Assembly (NCBI RefSeq): GCF_029392075.1
Contig: NZ_CP113929.1
Span: 1,922,001-1,986,000, forward strand
DNA: 64,000 bases
Direction: 5' to 3'
Source: Bifidobacterium sp. ESL0704
Lineage (GTDB): Bacteria > Actinomycetota > Actinomycetes > Actinomycetales > Bifidobacteriaceae
In this document: positions 1 through 9,208 of the stretch, piece after piece
Layout of the letters: each line of letters starts with the position of its first letter
Numbering within the stretch: the stretch's first letter is position 1
Notes under the pieces: model-generated
Seen by the model: the letters and a program-made list of their open reading frames with translations, nothing else
What the model was told of the DNA's origin: nothing
Databases searched by the model: none
Position numbers and translations under genes: made by a program

Positions 1-83
1 CTTTAGCCATGAGCCTCATTCCGTTCTTTGGCTGATATTACATGTATGATGCATCCGAAAACACACCAACTTCTTACTATAAC

Positions 84-133
84 AAAAGAAGGGACCAAGC
101 GCGACACGGCGTGTTGCATTTGGTCCCTTCTTG
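84..133 (-). terminator. Terminator after adk
   Basis: A 13-bp perfect stem (86-98 pairing with 120-132) with an inner, partly paired GC-rich loop. Read on the minus strand it ends in a T-rich tail (TTTTGTTA). It lies about 80 nt past the adk stop and would end the ribosomal/secY/adk transcript. The bases left of it (1-83) hold no gene I can support. Confidence 0.8.
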
Positions 134-209
134 TGGTAATGGACTATTTGTACGTTATCGGTTCAATTGACTATCCAATAACGAGCATGTCATATACCGA
201 AGGCTTCCA

Positions 210-770
210 TCAATCCAGGGCTGCAAAGATGTTCTTGGAAATGTCTTCGATCTCGCCCTGCCCGTCAATGGCGACGAGACAACCACGTGACTTGTAGGTA
301 TCGAGCAGCGGAGCGGTCTCTTCGTCATAGGTCTTGAGACGCTGGGCGATGGCCTCGGCGTTGTCATCGGCGCGGCCTTCTTCGGCGGCGCGTTTGGCGA
401 TGCGACCCATCAGGATGTCGCGGTCGGCATCAAGCGCCACTACTTTGTCGAGCGGTGTGCCCAATTCTTCGAGCATCTTGTCGAGCGCCTCGACCTGGGC
501 GGCGTTGCGCGGATAGCCGTCAAGAATCCAGCCGTTCTTGGCATCGTCCATGGCCAGGCGGTCCTTGACAATCTTATTGGTCAGCTCATCGGGAACAAGC
601 TGTCCCTTGTCGGTATAGCTCTTGGCTTCCTTACCAAGCGGGGTATTGTTCTTCATGTTGTAGCGGAAGATGTCTCCGGTGGAGATGTGCGGAATGCCGT
701 AATGTTCGGCAATCAGCTTGGCCTGTGTACCTTTGCCCACTCCTTGCGGGCCCATAATCAATAGACGCAT
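210..770 (-). CDS. adk: Adenylate kinase
   Basis: Adenylate kinase interconverts ATP + AMP and 2 ADP in the cytoplasm. The 186-residue product starts with the P-loop GPQGVGKGT (residues 7-15), followed by the AMP-binding STGDIFR segment and the DGYPRNAAQ motif near residue 85. The LID region is the short form (around [10 protein letters not shown]) without zinc cysteines, as is usual for short actinobacterial enzymes. It follows secY on the same strand after a gap of about 115 nt, the classical secY-adk order, and is followed by a strong terminator. The identification is secure. Confidence 0.97.
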   Translation of the reverse strand: MRLLIMGPQGVGKGTQAKLIAEHYGIPHISTGDIFRYNMKNNTPLGKEAKSYTDKGQLVPDELTNKIVKDRLAMDDAKNGWILDGYPRNAAQVEALDKMLEELGTPLDKVVALDADRDILMGRIAKRAAEEGRADDNAEAIAQRLKTYDEETAPLLDTYKSRGCLVAIDGQGEIEDISKNIFAALD

Positions 771-886
771 ATCACATCAACTTTCTTTCATTGTTGTCGT
801 TATCAAATGATGCCTGCCCGAATATCTCCAGACAAGCATCATTTCATTGTTGTTTTAAAGGCTATCAACGATTGAACCGAATGAAG

Positions 887-2437
887 TCACTCGGATTGAT
901 CGTCGGTATTCTGATCATCTTCGGAAGAAGTATTCTCAGCATCCTTGATCTCGGAGGCGTCAACCGCTTCGGTATCCGAAGTGCTTGCCGTTTCCGTACT
1001 GTCTTCCTGGTCAGCCTCACCTCGAGTGCTTTCGTCACTTTCGTTTGAGGTGTCCTCGAGAACCGACGTAGAAGTCTCGGACTTCTCGGAAGTGCTTACA
1101 TCCGCACCTTCGACATGATCGGTGTCTTCAAGCAGGAAACCAGTGTACTGGAACTGCTCGGTCTGAGCCTTGGCCTGACGCAGGGTGTCGAGGCCGACGC
1201 CCGCGATAATCAGGATGGTGGTTCCACCGAACGGAAGCCTGTTGTTGAGCTTCAGCATCATGATCAGCATGGTAGGAATCAATGCGACGAAGAGCAGGTA
1301 GACGGCACCGACCGTGTTGAGCCTGTTCATCACATAGCTCAGGTAACGGCTGGTGGCGCTGCCGGCACGAATGCCGGGAATGAAGCCGCCGTACTGCTTC
1401 ATGTTGTCTGCCGTCTCATCGGGATTGAAGGTAATCGACGTATAGAAGAAGCAGAAGAACACGATCATCACAGCGTAGAGCGCGATGTACCAGATCGAGG
1501 TGGTGTTGGCCAGATTGGTGTTGATCCACTTGACCCACTTCTGGTCGGACTTGCCGAACTGCGCGATCAGTGTCGGAATCGCCAGAATCGAGGAGGCGAA
1601 GATCGGCGGGATAACACCGGACATATTGATCTTCAACGGAAGATAGGTGGAAGAGCCACCGTACATCTTGCGGCCGATCATACGACGCGTGTACTGCACC
1701 GGGATACGGCGCTGTGCAAGCTCGACGAAATCGACGAAGATGAGAATGACGACCAGGACCGCGACAACGATGCCGAAGTAGATCCAATTGCCGTTCTTGC
1801 CGTTGGTGCCCCAGCCAATCTGCCAAAGCTGCGGCAGGAAGCCGGAGCAGATGGACATGAAGATCAGGACGGACATACCTTGGCCGATGCCCTTGTCGGT
1901 GATCAACTCGGCCATCCACATGATCAGGCCGGTGCCACCGGTCATGATCAGCACCATAACCACGAGGTTCCAGACCGTTCCGTCGGGGACGACCTGACCG
2001 CACTGGTAGTTGAACAGCGCACCCGAGCGGGCAGTGACCAGAATAGTGGTGGACTGCAGGATCGCCAGGCCGATGGTCAGATAACGCGTATACTGCGTGA
2101 GCTTGGTCTCGCCTGACTGGCCTTCCTTATGCAACGCCTCGAAACGCGGAATAACCACACGCAGCAGCTGAATGACGATGGATGCCGTGATATATGGCAT
2201 CACGCCCAATGCAAAGATGGAGAGCTGGAGCATGGCACCGCCGGAGAAGAGGTTGACCAACCCCACGAAGTTCTCCTGCGTGGTCTTCATTGTACCAACG
2301 CACTGCTGCACTACTTTATAGTCCACACCCGGTGTCGGTATGAACGAACCGATACGGTAGATGATAATGATGCCGAGCACGAAGAGGATCTTATGGCGAA
2401 GTTCCTTCGTCTTCAGGGCCTGGATTAACGTCCTCAC
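887..2437 (-). CDS. secY: Preprotein translocase subunit SecY with acidic C-terminal tail
   Basis: SecY is the channel-forming subunit of the Sec translocon in the cytoplasmic membrane. The multi-pass membrane core covers about residues 1-434 and contains TPGVDYK near the N-terminus, the ALGVMPYITASIVIQLL segment and the cytosolic loop ending in TRRMIGRKMYGG. I place the start at a GTG (2435-2437) because GGAAGGA lies 8 nt upstream and the protein then begins VRTLIQALKTKELRHKI, as in the family; a longer in-frame ATG exists at 2527. After the last membrane helix comes an 82-residue tail rich in Asp, Glu, Ser and Thr with only three basic residues. SecY normally stops within about 20 residues of the last helix, so the tail is unusual. 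Confidence 0.95.
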   Translation of the reverse strand: MRTLIQALKTKELRHKILFVLGIIIIYRIGSFIPTPGVDYKVVQQCVGTMKTTQENFVGLVNLFSGGAMLQLSIFALGVMPYITASIVIQLLRVVIPRFEALHKEGQSGETKLTQYTRYLTIGLAILQSTTILVTARSGALFNYQCGQVVPDGTVWNLVVMVLIMTGGTGLIMWMAELITDKGIGQGMSVLIFMSICSGFLPQLWQIGWGTNGKNGNWIYFGIVVAVLVVILIFVDFVELAQRRIPVQYTRRMIGRKMYGGSSTYLPLKINMSGVIPPIFASSILAIPTLIAQFGKSDQKWVKWINTNLANTTSIWYIALYAVMIVFFCFFYTSITFNPDETADNMKQYGGFIPGIRAGSATSRYLSYVMNRLNTVGAVYLLFVALIPTMLIMMLKLNNRLPFGGTTILIIAGVGLDTLRQAKAQTEQFQYTGFLLEDTDHVEGADVSTSEKSETSTSVLEDTSNESDESTRGEADQEDSTETASTSDTEAVDASEIKDAENTSSEDDQNTDDQSE

Positions 2438-2490
2438 CTGGATTTCCTTCCCTATTCGGCACAACTGATGTACCGACGCAAACACACTAA

Positions 2491-2520
2491 ATGATAATCT
2501 TAGCGTCAAGCATCTACCAA
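2491..2520 (-). promoter_or_regulatory. Candidate promoter for secY-adk
   Basis: On the minus strand TTGGTA (2515-2520) and TATCAT (2491-2496) are separated by 18 bp, a sigma-70-like arrangement about 55 nt upstream of the chosen secY start. It lies downstream of the hairpin at 2593-2623, so secY-adk could be transcribed separately from the spc ribosomal genes. This is a pattern match only. Confidence 0.5.
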
Positions 2521-2592
2521 ACGCCACTTACTACGTGGCTCAACCAATCGGAAACGACTGGTTTTATCCAATGCCACGCCGTATACAAATAA

Positions 2593-2623
2593 TGGTCCCC
2601 CTCGCTGATTGCAAGGGGGACCA
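2593..2623 (-). terminator. Hairpin between rplO and secY
   Basis: A perfect 10-bp stem TGGTCCCCCT/AGGGGGACCA with an 11-nt loop. The minus-strand tail (TTATTTG) is only moderately T-rich, so it may act as a partial terminator or a processing signal separating the spc ribosomal genes from secY-adk. Confidence 0.6.
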
Positions 2624-2672
2624 AATATAACGCGTTTCGAAGCTTACGTTTCAAAACGCAAAGACATCCGAA

Positions 2673-3134
2673 TTATTCTTCGGAAATGGAGCCGCCTGCA
2701 GCCTCAATCTTGGCAAGTGCGGACTTGGAAGCCTTCACACCCTTGAGTGTGAACGCAACCTTGGTCTCGCCGTCGCCCAGAACCTTGACAGGGTATCCGG
2801 CGCGAACCGCACCGGCCTTGACCAGATCCTCGACCGTGACCTCTCCGCCCTTCGGGAACAACTCGGAGAGAGCGGAAATGTTGACGACCTGGAACTCCTT
2901 CTTGAAGGGGCTCTTGAAGCCACGAAGCTTCGGAAGACGCATATACAGCGGCAGCTGGCCACCTTCGAAGCCAGGACGAACCTGATAACGCTTCAAAGTA
3001 CCCTTGGCGCCACGTCCCGAGGTCTTACCCTTGGAACCCTCACCACGACCCACGCGGATACGGTTCTTTTTGGAACCCGGCGCAGGACGCAGATCGTGCA
3101 TCTGCAAAATCGTGTTTTCTTCTTGTTCTGCCAT
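2673..3134 (-). CDS. rplO: 50S ribosomal protein L15
   Basis: L15 is a large-subunit protein that binds 23S rRNA. The 153-residue product opens with MAEQEENTILQMHDLRPAPG and the basic glycine-rich stretch VGRGEGSKGKTSGRGAKG typical of the family, followed by the RGFKSPFKKEF region. The start at 3134 is chosen because GAGGAGGCCTGAT lies directly upstream; an extra 13 codons to 3173 would overlap rpmD and have no support. The ATG is one base after the rpmD stop (TGA-T-ATG), suggesting translational coupling. Confidence 0.96.
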   Translation of the reverse strand: MAEQEENTILQMHDLRPAPGSKKNRIRVGRGEGSKGKTSGRGAKGTLKRYQVRPGFEGGQLPLYMRLPKLRGFKSPFKKEFQVVNISALSELFPKGGEVTVEDLVKAGAVRAGYPVKVLGDGETKVAFTLKGVKASKSALAKIEAAGGSISEE

Positions 3135-3135
3135 A

Positions 3136-3315
3136 TCAGGCCTCCTCAACCGTGACCAAGTGGCGAACCGCATTGATCAGACCGCGAGTTGCAGGAGTGT
3201 CCTCACGGACAACCGTCTGACCGATCTTGTGCAGGCCAAGCGTGCGAACAGTGTCGCGCTGGGCAGGCTTGCGGTTGACCAGACCTTTGGTAAGTGTGAT
3301 CTTCAGATCTGCCAT
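3136..3315 (-). CDS. rpmD: 50S ribosomal protein L30
   Basis: A 59-residue frame on the minus strand: [20 protein letters not shown], then the family segment [19 protein letters not shown], ending [15 protein letters not shown]30 is a small 5S-associated protein of the large subunit. The ATG shares one base with the rpsE stop (TAATG) and rplO follows after one base, so the three genes are tightly packed in the rpsE-rpmD-rplO order of the spc operon. Length and motif leave little doubt. Confidence 0.95.
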   Translation of the reverse strand: MADLKITLTKGLVNRKPAQRDTVRTLGLHKIGQTVVREDTPATRGLINAVRHLVTVEEA

Positions 3316-4100
3316 TACTCTTCACCCTCCTTGGCTTGGTTCTCCTCGGCCTTGGCGTCCTCACGGGCCTTGCGGGCCGCGGCGATGCCTTCGGCACGAG
3401 CACGAAGCAGAGTGTCGGGAGCGACTTCCTCAACAGTCAGGCCACGGCGTGCCGCGATCTCTTCCGGCTCCTCAAGCTGCTTCAAAGCATCCACAGTGGC
3501 GCGAACCACGTTGACCGCGGTGGCGCTGCCCATGGACTTGGTGAGGATATCGGAAATGCCGGCGCACTCCATGACGGCGCGAACAGCACCGCCGGCGATT
3601 ACACCGGTGCCTGGAGCGGCAGGACGAAGCAGAACAGTGCCTGCGGCGTCATGGCCGATGACCGGATGGGTCACGGTGCCACGAACGCGGGGAACGCTGA
3701 ACATGTGCTTCTTGGCGTCAAGCTGGCCCTTGGCGATGGCGGCAGGAACCTCACGGGACTTGCCATAGCCAACACCCACGGTGCCGTTGCCGTCTCCGAC
3801 CACGACCAGAGCAGCGAAGCTCATGGAGCGGCCACCCTTACGGGTCTTGGAAACGCGGTTGATGGTCACGACGCGATCGAGCAGCTCATCGCCACGATTT
3901 TCCTCGTGACGACCGCGACGGCCACCACGACGATCGTCACGACGTCCTTCGCCGCGTCCTCCGCGACGGCCACCACGGCGGTCATCATTGCGACCCTCGC
4001 CGCGGCCACCGGCAGTACGCTGACCTTGCTTATTGTCGTTGGACGCCTGCGTGTTCTGATTTTCTTCAGTCACTTGGGTTTCCTTTTCGTTGTCGCTCAC
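3315..4100 (-). CDS. rpsE: 30S ribosomal protein S5 with RG-rich N-terminal extension
   Basis: S5 lies at the mRNA entry side of the 30S subunit and contributes to decoding accuracy. The conserved domain begins near residue 70 ([20 protein letters not shown]) and contains [16 protein letters not shown] and the C-terminal domain with [14 protein letters not shown] loops. Before it lie about 70 hydrophilic residues with repeated GGRGEGR and DDRRGGRRG units, an RGG-like extension absent from the compact S5 of many bacteria but known in some actinobacteria. The start is GTG (4098-4100), overlapping the rplR stop by four bases (GTGA), with GGGAGG about 9 nt upstream. The total of 261 residues is long for the family. 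Confidence 0.95.
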   Translation of the reverse strand: MSDNEKETQVTEENQNTQASNDNKQGQRTAGGRGEGRNDDRRGGRRGGRGEGRRDDRRGGRRGRHEENRGDELLDRVVTINRVSKTRKGGRSMSFAALVVVGDGNGTVGVGYGKSREVPAAIAKGQLDAKKHMFSVPRVRGTVTHPVIGHDAAGTVLLRPAAPGTGVIAGGAVRAVMECAGISDILTKSMGSATAVNVVRATVDALKQLEEPEEIAARRGLTVEEVAPDTLLRARAEGIAAARKAREDAKAEENQAKEGEE

Positions 4101-4468
4101 AGTGCAAGACCTCCCTGACGGGCGCCTTCAGCAACGGCTGCGACGCGACCATGATACTTGTTGCCGCCACGGTCGAAGACGACGGAATCAATGCCCGCGT
4201 CCTTGGCCTTCTTGGCAATCAGCTCGCCGACCTTCTGAGCCGCTTCGGTCTTGGTGCCCTTGAACCCATCGAAATCATGGGTGATGGTGGACTCGCTGAC
4301 CAAAGTGATGCCCTTGGTGTCATCAACGATCTGAGCGACCATGTGACGGTTCGAACGGGTGACGACGAGACGCGGACGCTCTGCAGTGCCGCTGAGGTGC
4401 TTGCGCAGACGAGCGTGACGACGAAGCCTTGCGACTTTCTTGCCTTTACCGAAAATCTTGACTGTCAT
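4097..4468 (-). CDS. rplR: 50S ribosomal protein L18
   Basis: L18 binds 5S rRNA in the large subunit. The 123-residue product begins [27 protein letters not shown] and contains the [20 protein letters not shown] segment and the C-terminal [20 protein letters not shown] motif. The ATG at 4468 lies one base after the rplF stop; a longer in-frame extension overlaps rplF and is rejected. rpsE starts inside its last codons. Confidence 0.96.
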   Translation of the reverse strand: MTVKIFGKGKKVARLRRHARLRKHLSGTAERPRLVVTRSNRHMVAQIVDDTKGITLVSESTITHDFDGFKGTKTEAAQKVGELIAKKAKDAGIDSVVFDRGGNKYHGRVAAVAEGARQGGLAL

Positions 4469-4469
4469 A

Positions 4470-5009
4470 TCACTTACCAGCCTTTCCAGCCTTGCGCAGG
4501 ATGTGTTCGTCGGAGTACTTGATGCCCTTGCCCTTGTAGGGTTCCGGCTTGCGAAGTGCGCGGATATTGGCCGCGGCCTGACCGACCGCCTGCTTGTCGA
4601 TACCCTTGACGACCACCTGGTTGGCATTCGGCAGCTCGAAGGTGATGCCTTCGGGCGGGTTGACGGTGATGGTGTGCGAATAGCCGAGCGAGAACTCAAT
4701 GCCCTGGCCCTTCATCTGCGCACGGTAACCGGTGCCGACGATGTCCAGCGTCTTGGTGAAACCAACGTGGACACCCTCAACCATCGAAGCGACGATGGAA
4801 CGGGCCAGACCGTGGTCTGCACGGGTCTGCAGCTGATCATCGACCGGATCGAAGTAAATGGTGTTGTCTTCAACCCGGGCGGTGATGCCGTCCGGAATAG
4901 TGTAGGAATCAGAACCCTTGGCGCCCTTGACGCTGAAGTTCTGTCCGTCGATCTTGACTTCCACGCCTGCCGGGATGGCGACGGGGAGCTTACCAATATG
5001 TGATGCCAT
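4470..5009 (-). CDS. rplF: 50S ribosomal protein L6
   Basis: L6 sits near the factor-binding centre of the large subunit. The 179-residue product starts [20 protein letters not shown] and has the two-domain family pattern, with [16 protein letters not shown] in the middle and the C-terminal [16 protein letters not shown] signature. It lies between rpsH (16 nt upstream) and rplR (1 nt downstream), as in other spc operons. Confidence 0.97.
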   Translation of the reverse strand: MASHIGKLPVAIPAGVEVKIDGQNFSVKGAKGSDSYTIPDGITARVEDNTIYFDPVDDQLQTRADHGLARSIVASMVEGVHVGFTKTLDIVGTGYRAQMKGQGIEFSLGYSHTITVNPPEGITFELPNANQVVVKGIDKQAVGQAAANIRALRKPEPYKGKGIKYSDEHILRKAGKAGK

Positions 5010-5025
5010 GTTTAGCTCTCCTTCC

Positions 5026-5424
5026 TCACCATACGAAGGCGACGATTTCGCCGCCGATGCCCCGGTCGAGGCAATCTTTCTGGGTCAACAATCCTGCACT
5101 GGTCGAAATAATCGCGACACCCATGCCACCGAGTGGCATCGGCAGTGCGTCCGACTTTGCATAGCGACGCAGGCCTGGCTTCGAGATGCGCTTGATGCCC
5201 TGAATGGCACGCTCGCCATTGGGACCGTACTTCAGCGTGATCTCAAGGTTCTGGCCGACACGGGCATCCGTAGCGGTGAAGTCATTGATATAGCCTTCAC
5301 GCTTGAGGATCTCGGCAATCGCCGCCTTGAACTTGGAGTACGGCATGGAAACGGTCTCATGCTTCGCCGCACTCGCATTACGCAGACGCGTAAGCATATC
5401 TGCGATTGGATCTGTCATTGTCAT
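5026..5424 (-). CDS. rpsH: 30S ribosomal protein S8
   Basis: S8 binds helix 21 of 16S rRNA and in Escherichia coli represses the spc operon. The 132-residue product starts [17 protein letters not shown] and ends in the family signature around [17 protein letters not shown]. Upstream, between rpsN and rpsH, is a perfect 12-bp hairpin (5460-5490) that could be a control or processing site. Confidence 0.97.
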   Translation of the reverse strand: MTMTDPIADMLTRLRNASAAKHETVSMPYSKFKAAIAEILKREGYINDFTATDARVGQNLEITLKYGPNGERAIQGIKRISKPGLRRYAKSDALPMPLGGMGVAIISTSAGLLTQKDCLDRGIGGEIVAFVW

Positions 5425-5459
5425 GTGGGCTAACGCCCTTTCTCGCCGTGGTTTCCTCC

Positions 5460-5490
5460 GCCGGAGCAGGTATTTGCGACCTGCTCCGGC
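5460..5490 (-). promoter_or_regulatory. Perfect hairpin between rpsN and rpsH
   Basis: GCCGGAGCAGGT (5460-5471) pairs perfectly with ACCTGCTCCGGC (5479-5490) around a 7-nt loop. It has no T-run, so it is more likely an mRNA structure (processing or ribosomal-protein binding) than a terminator. It lies about 35 nt upstream of the rpsH start in an 88-nt gap, the largest gap inside the spc gene run. Confidence 0.6.
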
Positions 5491-5512
5491 CGAGGACCTT
5501 CAGCGTCGATGT

Positions 5513-5698
5513 TTACCAACTGGACTTCGTAACTCCGGGCAGCTCGCCACGATGAGCCTTCTCACGAAGGCAGATGCGGCACAGGCCGAACTTGCGATAT
5601 ACGGAGTGGGGACGGCCGCAAACCTGGCAGCGCGTGTAGGCACGCACCTTGAACTTTGGTTTGGCAGCAGCCTTTTTTCTAAGAGCGGTTTTTGCCAT
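5513..5698 (-). CDS. rpsN: 30S ribosomal protein S14, zinc-binding type
   Basis: S14 helps assemble the 3' domain of the 30S head. The 61-residue product, [20 protein letters not shown] onward, has the zinc-ribbon cysteines [22 protein letters not shown], i.e. two CxxC pairs, so it is the short zinc-dependent (C+) form usually called rpsN type Z. The start at 5698 sits two bases before the rplE stop; a longer frame that enters rplE has no support. Confidence 0.96.
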   Translation of the reverse strand: MAKTALRKKAAAKPKFKVRAYTRCQVCGRPHSVYRKFGLCRICLREKAHRGELPGVTKSSW

Positions 5699-5699
5699 T

Positions 5700-6272
5700 T
5701 CAGTTCTCCTTGAAGGGGAATCCAAGGTGCTTGAGCAATGCCCGGGCTTCCTTGTCATCCTTGGTGCTGGTCACCACGGTGATATCCATACCACGCTGAT
5801 GATCGATCGCATCCGGATCGATTTCGTGGAACATGGACTGTTCCGTGAGACCGAAGTTGTAGTTGCCTTGGCCATCGAATTGCTTGTCGCTGATGCCGCG
5901 GAAATCGCGGATACGCGGCAGGGCCAGAACGAGCAGCCTATCGAGGAACTCCCACATGCGGTCGCCGCGAAGCGTCACATAAGCACCGATGGCCTGGCCC
6001 TCACGCAGATGGAACTGCGCGACGGACTTCTTGGCCTTGGTGATCTTCGGCTTCTGGCCGGTGATGGCGGTGAGGTCCTTGACCGCGCCTTCGATGAGCT
6101 TGGAGTCGCGGGCAGCGGCGCCGACGCCCATGGAGACGACGACCTTCTTGACCTTGGCGACCTGCATCGGGTTGGAATACTTGAATTCCTTCTCGAGCTC
6201 AGGCACGATCTTGTCGATGTACTGCTGCTTCAGGCGCGGTGTTGCCGGCGCTTCGACTGTTGTATCGCTCAT
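5700..6272 (-). CDS. rplE: 50S ribosomal protein L5
   Basis: L5 links 5S rRNA to the large subunit and contacts the P-site tRNA. The 190-residue product has [18 protein letters not shown], the [28 protein letters not shown] segment and the C-terminal [20 protein letters not shown] motif. The first residues ([15 protein letters not shown]) are a short non-conserved leader. It overlaps the end of rplX by four bases. Confidence 0.97.
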   Translation of the reverse strand: MSDTTVEAPATPRLKQQYIDKIVPELEKEFKYSNPMQVAKVKKVVVSMGVGAAARDSKLIEGAVKDLTAITGQKPKITKAKKSVAQFHLREGQAIGAYVTLRGDRMWEFLDRLLVLALPRIRDFRGISDKQFDGQGNYNFGLTEQSMFHEIDPDAIDHQRGMDITVVTSTKDDKEARALLKHLGFPFKEN

Positions 6273-6604
6273 GCCAGCTCCTTTCCTGATTTCTTGGCGA
6301 CGCGCGTACGCACAGTCTTGACCTTGCCGTCAACGGCCTTGGTCGAGACTTTGACGCCAACACGGGTCGGTTCCTTGGTCTCCGGGTCGATGACCATCAC
6401 ATTGGAGCGATGAATCGGCGCCTCAACGGAGACGATGCCGGACTGCTGACCCTGCTGGGTGGCGCGCACATGCTTCTTGACGATCTGCACGCCCTCAACG
6501 ATCAGACGATCATTGGGGAGCACACGCGTAACCTTGCCCTCTTTGCCGCGATCCTTGCCGCGGATGACCTTCACCTGATCGCCGGTCTTGATCTTGGCTA
6601 CCAT
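6269..6604 (-). CDS. rplX: 50S ribosomal protein L24
   Basis: L24 is an assembly-initiator protein of the large subunit. The 111-residue product has the N-terminal KOW motif [20 protein letters not shown] and [20 protein letters not shown], both characteristic. The stop overlaps the rplE start (ATGA) and the gene starts one base after rplN ends, so the rplN-rplX-rplE group looks translationally coupled. Confidence 0.97.
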   Translation of the reverse strand: MVAKIKTGDQVKVIRGKDRGKEGKVTRVLPNDRLIVEGVQIVKKHVRATQQGQQSGIVSVEAPIHRSNVMVIDPETKEPTRVGVKVSTKAVDGKVKTVRTRVAKKSGKELA

Positions 6605-6605
6605 C

Positions 6606-6974
6606 TCAGATCACCTCCGGGGCGAGGGACACGATCTTCATGAAGCGCTTGTCGCGCAGTTCACGGCCGACCGGTCCGAAGATACGAGTGCCCTTGGGCT
6701 CATGGCCGGAGCCAAGAATAACCGCAGCGTTCTCGTCGAACTTGATGTATGAGCCGTCTTTGCGACGATGCTCTTTTACTGTGCGGACGACAACGGCCTT
6801 GACCACGTCGCCCTTCTTGACCGACCCGCCAGGGATCGCGTCCTTGACGGAGGCGACGATCACGTCGCCGATGCCGGCATAGCGTCGCTTCGATCCGCCG
6901 AGCACTCGGATGGCCAAGATCTCCTTGGCACCCGTGTTGTCGGCGACATGAAGCCGCGTTTCCTGCTGAATCAT
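6606..6974 (-). CDS. rplN: 50S ribosomal protein L14
   Basis: L14 forms part of an intersubunit bridge. The 122-residue product [20 protein letters not shown] has the L14 signature [24 protein letters not shown] region and ends [12 protein letters not shown], the usual family length. A 71-nt gap separates it from rpsQ, marking the boundary between the S10-type and spc-type gene groups. Confidence 0.97.
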   Translation of the reverse strand: MIQQETRLHVADNTGAKEILAIRVLGGSKRRYAGIGDVIVASVKDAIPGGSVKKGDVVKAVVVRTVKEHRRKDGSYIKFDENAAVILGSGHEPKGTRIFGPVGRELRDKRFMKIVSLAPEVI

Positions 6975-7045
6975 TGATTCTCCTTAGCCGCGCTGGTTCT
7001 CCCCTGCCACCCGTGAAGGTGAGCAGCGGAGCCTTGCCGAACTTA

Positions 7046-7312
7046 TTACTTGGCGCGTTCGACGATGGAGTCGAGACGCCAACGCTTGGTCTTGCTCAAA
7101 GGCCGAGTCTCCATGATACGCACGAAGTCGCCGTTGTGGGCGTCATTGTGCTCGTCATGAACCTTGACCTTACGAGTGGAACGAACGACCTTGCCGTAGA
7201 GCGGGTGGGTCGAACGCTGCTCAAGCTCGACGGTGATGGTCTTGTCCATTGCGTCGGACACGACGTAACCGCTACGAGTCTTACGGAAGTTGCGCTCTTG
7301 CTTTTCAGCCAT
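7046..7312 (-). CDS. rpsQ: 30S ribosomal protein S17
   Basis: S17 is an early-binding small-subunit protein. The 88-residue product contains [20 protein letters not shown] and [19 protein letters not shown], with the C-terminal [17 protein letters not shown] motif of the family. It starts two bases after rpmC and is the last gene of the S10 block. Confidence 0.97.
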   Translation of the reverse strand: MAEKQERNFRKTRSGYVVSDAMDKTITVELEQRSTHPLYGKVVRSTRKVKVHDEHNDAHNGDFVRIMETRPLSKTKRWRLDSIVERAK

Positions 7313-7314
7313 GC

Positions 7315-7572
7315 TTACTTCTCCTCAGTCTTCGTGTCGCCCGACTCAGGCTCCTCGCTGATGCCGAGTTCACGCTCGCGCAGGACGGTGTACATCCTGG
7401 CGATATCGTGCTTCACGGCCTTGAGCCTAGCGGAGTTGTCAAGCTGACCGGTGGCGTTCTGGAAGCGCAGGTTGAAAAGCTCTTCCTTGGACTTCTTGAG
7501 GAAGCCTTCGATCTCGCCATTGGTCTTCTCGTTGAGATTCTTGATGCTGTAGTCTGCTGTTCCGACTGCCAT
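7315..7572 (-). CDS. rpmC: 50S ribosomal protein L29
   Basis: L29 lies at the peptide exit and contacts trigger factor and SRP. The 85-residue product has the family core [20 protein letters not shown] followed by [18 protein letters not shown], with an acidic C-terminal tail ([12 protein letters not shown]). Its start overlaps the rplP stop by one base. Confidence 0.96.
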   Translation of the reverse strand: MAVGTADYSIKNLNEKTNGEIEGFLKKSKEELFNLRFQNATGQLDNSARLKAVKHDIARMYTVLRERELGISEEPESGDTKTEEK

Positions 7573-7991
7573 CAGAGATCACCGCCTTCACGTGCGATAA
7601 TGCGGCACTTCATCGGCAGCTTGTCGATAGCGCGGCGAAGGGCTTCCTTCGCAGTCGCTTCCTCGACGCCACCGATTTCGAACATCACGCGTCCAGGATG
7701 CACGTTGGCGATCCAAGACTCCGGGGTGCCCTTGCCGGAACCCATTCGGCTTCCGAGTGCGTGCTTGGTCAAAGGACGATCAGGGAAAATCGTGATCCAC
7801 ACACGACCGCCACGCTTGATGTAGCGGGTCATGGCGATACGAGCAGCCTCGATCTGACGGTTGGAGATATAGGCAGGGGCCAAAGCCTGGATGCCATAAT
7901 CGCCGAACGCGATCTCGTTGCCGCCCTTGGACATGCCGCGACGCTTCGGACGCTGCTGTTTACGGTACTTAGTCCTCTTTGGGATAAGCAT
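7572..7991 (-). CDS. rplP: 50S ribosomal protein L16
   Basis: L16 is needed for the mature peptidyl-transferase region and A-site tRNA positioning. The 139-residue product [20 protein letters not shown] contains [19 protein letters not shown] and the [20 protein letters not shown] signature. It starts six bases after rpsC ends and overlaps rpmC by one base. Confidence 0.97.
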   Translation of the reverse strand: MLIPKRTKYRKQQRPKRRGMSKGGNEIAFGDYGIQALAPAYISNRQIEAARIAMTRYIKRGGRVWITIFPDRPLTKHALGSRMGSGKGTPESWIANVHPGRVMFEIGGVEEATAKEALRRAIDKLPMKCRIIAREGGDL

Positions 7992-7997
7992 ATCTGC

Positions 7998-8831
7998 TCA
8001 CTCCTTTGCTTCCGAGGCGGCAGGTGCTGCGGCTGCTGCGGGCTCTGCGGCTTCGGCCGCGGCCTGAGGGGCCTTGGCTTCCGGCTTGGAACCACGAGCA
8101 CCGGACGGACGACCACCACGACGCGGGCGACGATCGCCGCCACGACGTCCACGGTTGTTGTCCTGCTGGGCCTGCTGCTCATCGAACTGACGTTCGGTCA
8201 TGTCGCCCTTGTAGATCCAGACCTTCACACCGATACGGCCATAGGTCGTACGGGCTTCGAAGAATCCGTAATCAATGAGAGCGCGAAGGGTCTGCAGCGG
8301 AACGCGACCCTCACGATAGAACTCGGAACGGCTCATCTCGGCGCCTCCAAGGCGACCGGAGAGCTTGATGCGGATACCCTTGGCGCCAGCGCGCATCGCG
8401 TCCTGCTGAGCCTTGCGCATGGCACGACGGAACGTGACACGGTTGGTCAGCTGCTCGGCGATGGACTGAGCGACAAGCTGGGCGTCCAAAGCGGCGTTCT
8501 TGACTTCGAAGATGTTGAGCTGAACCTGCTTGCCCGTAATCTTCTCGAGCTTGGCACGAACGCGTTCGGCCTCTGCTCCACGACGGCCGATGACAATGCC
8601 CGGACGAGCGGTGTGGATATCCACACGCACGCGGTCACGGGTACGCTCGATGATGATGCGGGACACGCCTGCACGCTCGAGGTCCTTGTTCATGGCCTTG
8701 CGAATCTTGTCGTCCTCGAGGACGAAGTCGCTGTAACGCTCACCAGGCTTGTTGGAATCGGAGAACCACTTGGAACGGTGGTCTTCAGTGATACCCAGGC
8801 GGTAGCCTAACGGATTGATCTTCTGACCCAT
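7998..8831 (-). CDS. rpsC: 30S ribosomal protein S3
   Basis: S3 forms the mRNA entry tunnel on the 30S head. The 277-residue product begins [20 protein letters not shown], contains the KH-domain loop [13 protein letters not shown] and the C-terminal [22 protein letters not shown] signature. After about residue 215 comes a low-complexity tail, first basic ([16 protein letters not shown]) and then Ala/Glu-rich, a common actinobacterial extension. rplV lies two bases upstream. Confidence 0.97.
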   Translation of the reverse strand: MGQKINPLGYRLGITEDHRSKWFSDSNKPGERYSDFVLEDDKIRKAMNKDLERAGVSRIIIERTRDRVRVDIHTARPGIVIGRRGAEAERVRAKLEKITGKQVQLNIFEVKNAALDAQLVAQSIAEQLTNRVTFRRAMRKAQQDAMRAGAKGIRIKLSGRLGGAEMSRSEFYREGRVPLQTLRALIDYGFFEARTTYGRIGVKVWIYKGDMTERQFDEQQAQQDNNRGRRGGDRRPRRGGRPSGARGSKPEAKAPQAAAEAAEPAAAAAPAASEAKE

Positions 8832-8833
8832 CT

Positions 8834-9193
8834 TTAGCGGGCTCCTTCCTTGCTGGCGACAACGACGGTGATGTGGCTGGTACGCTTGTTGATGCGTCCG
8901 GCGCGGCCCTGTGCACGAGCACGGAAACGCTTGAGCGTCACGCCTTCGTCCACATAGGTCTCTTTCACATACATATCGTTCTCACGGAACGCCTCGCCAG
9001 CCTTGTCGGCCTTGACGCGTGCGTTCGCGGTGGCGCTGCGCAGTACCTTGAGCACTGGCTCGGAGGCATCCTGCGGTGCGAATTTCAGAATGGTGACGGC
9101 TTCGCTCACTTTTTTGCCTCGGATGAGGTCGACCATGCGGCGAGCCTTGCGCGGCGTCACACGGACGTGACGTGCGATTGCTTTAGCTTCCAT
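8834..9193 (-). CDS. rplV: 50S ribosomal protein L22
   Basis: L22 lines the nascent-peptide exit tunnel. The 119-residue product [20 protein letters not shown] carries [12 protein letters not shown] and the C-terminal tunnel-hairpin signature [20 protein letters not shown]. It sits in the standard rpsS-rplV-rpsC order with 15- and 2-nt gaps. Confidence 0.97.
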   Translation of the reverse strand: MEAKAIARHVRVTPRKARRMVDLIRGKKVSEAVTILKFAPQDASEPVLKVLRSATANARVKADKAGEAFRENDMYVKETYVDEGVTLKRFRARAQGRAGRINKRTSHITVVVASKEGAR

Positions 9194-9208
9194 AATCTTT
9201 CTCTTCCT

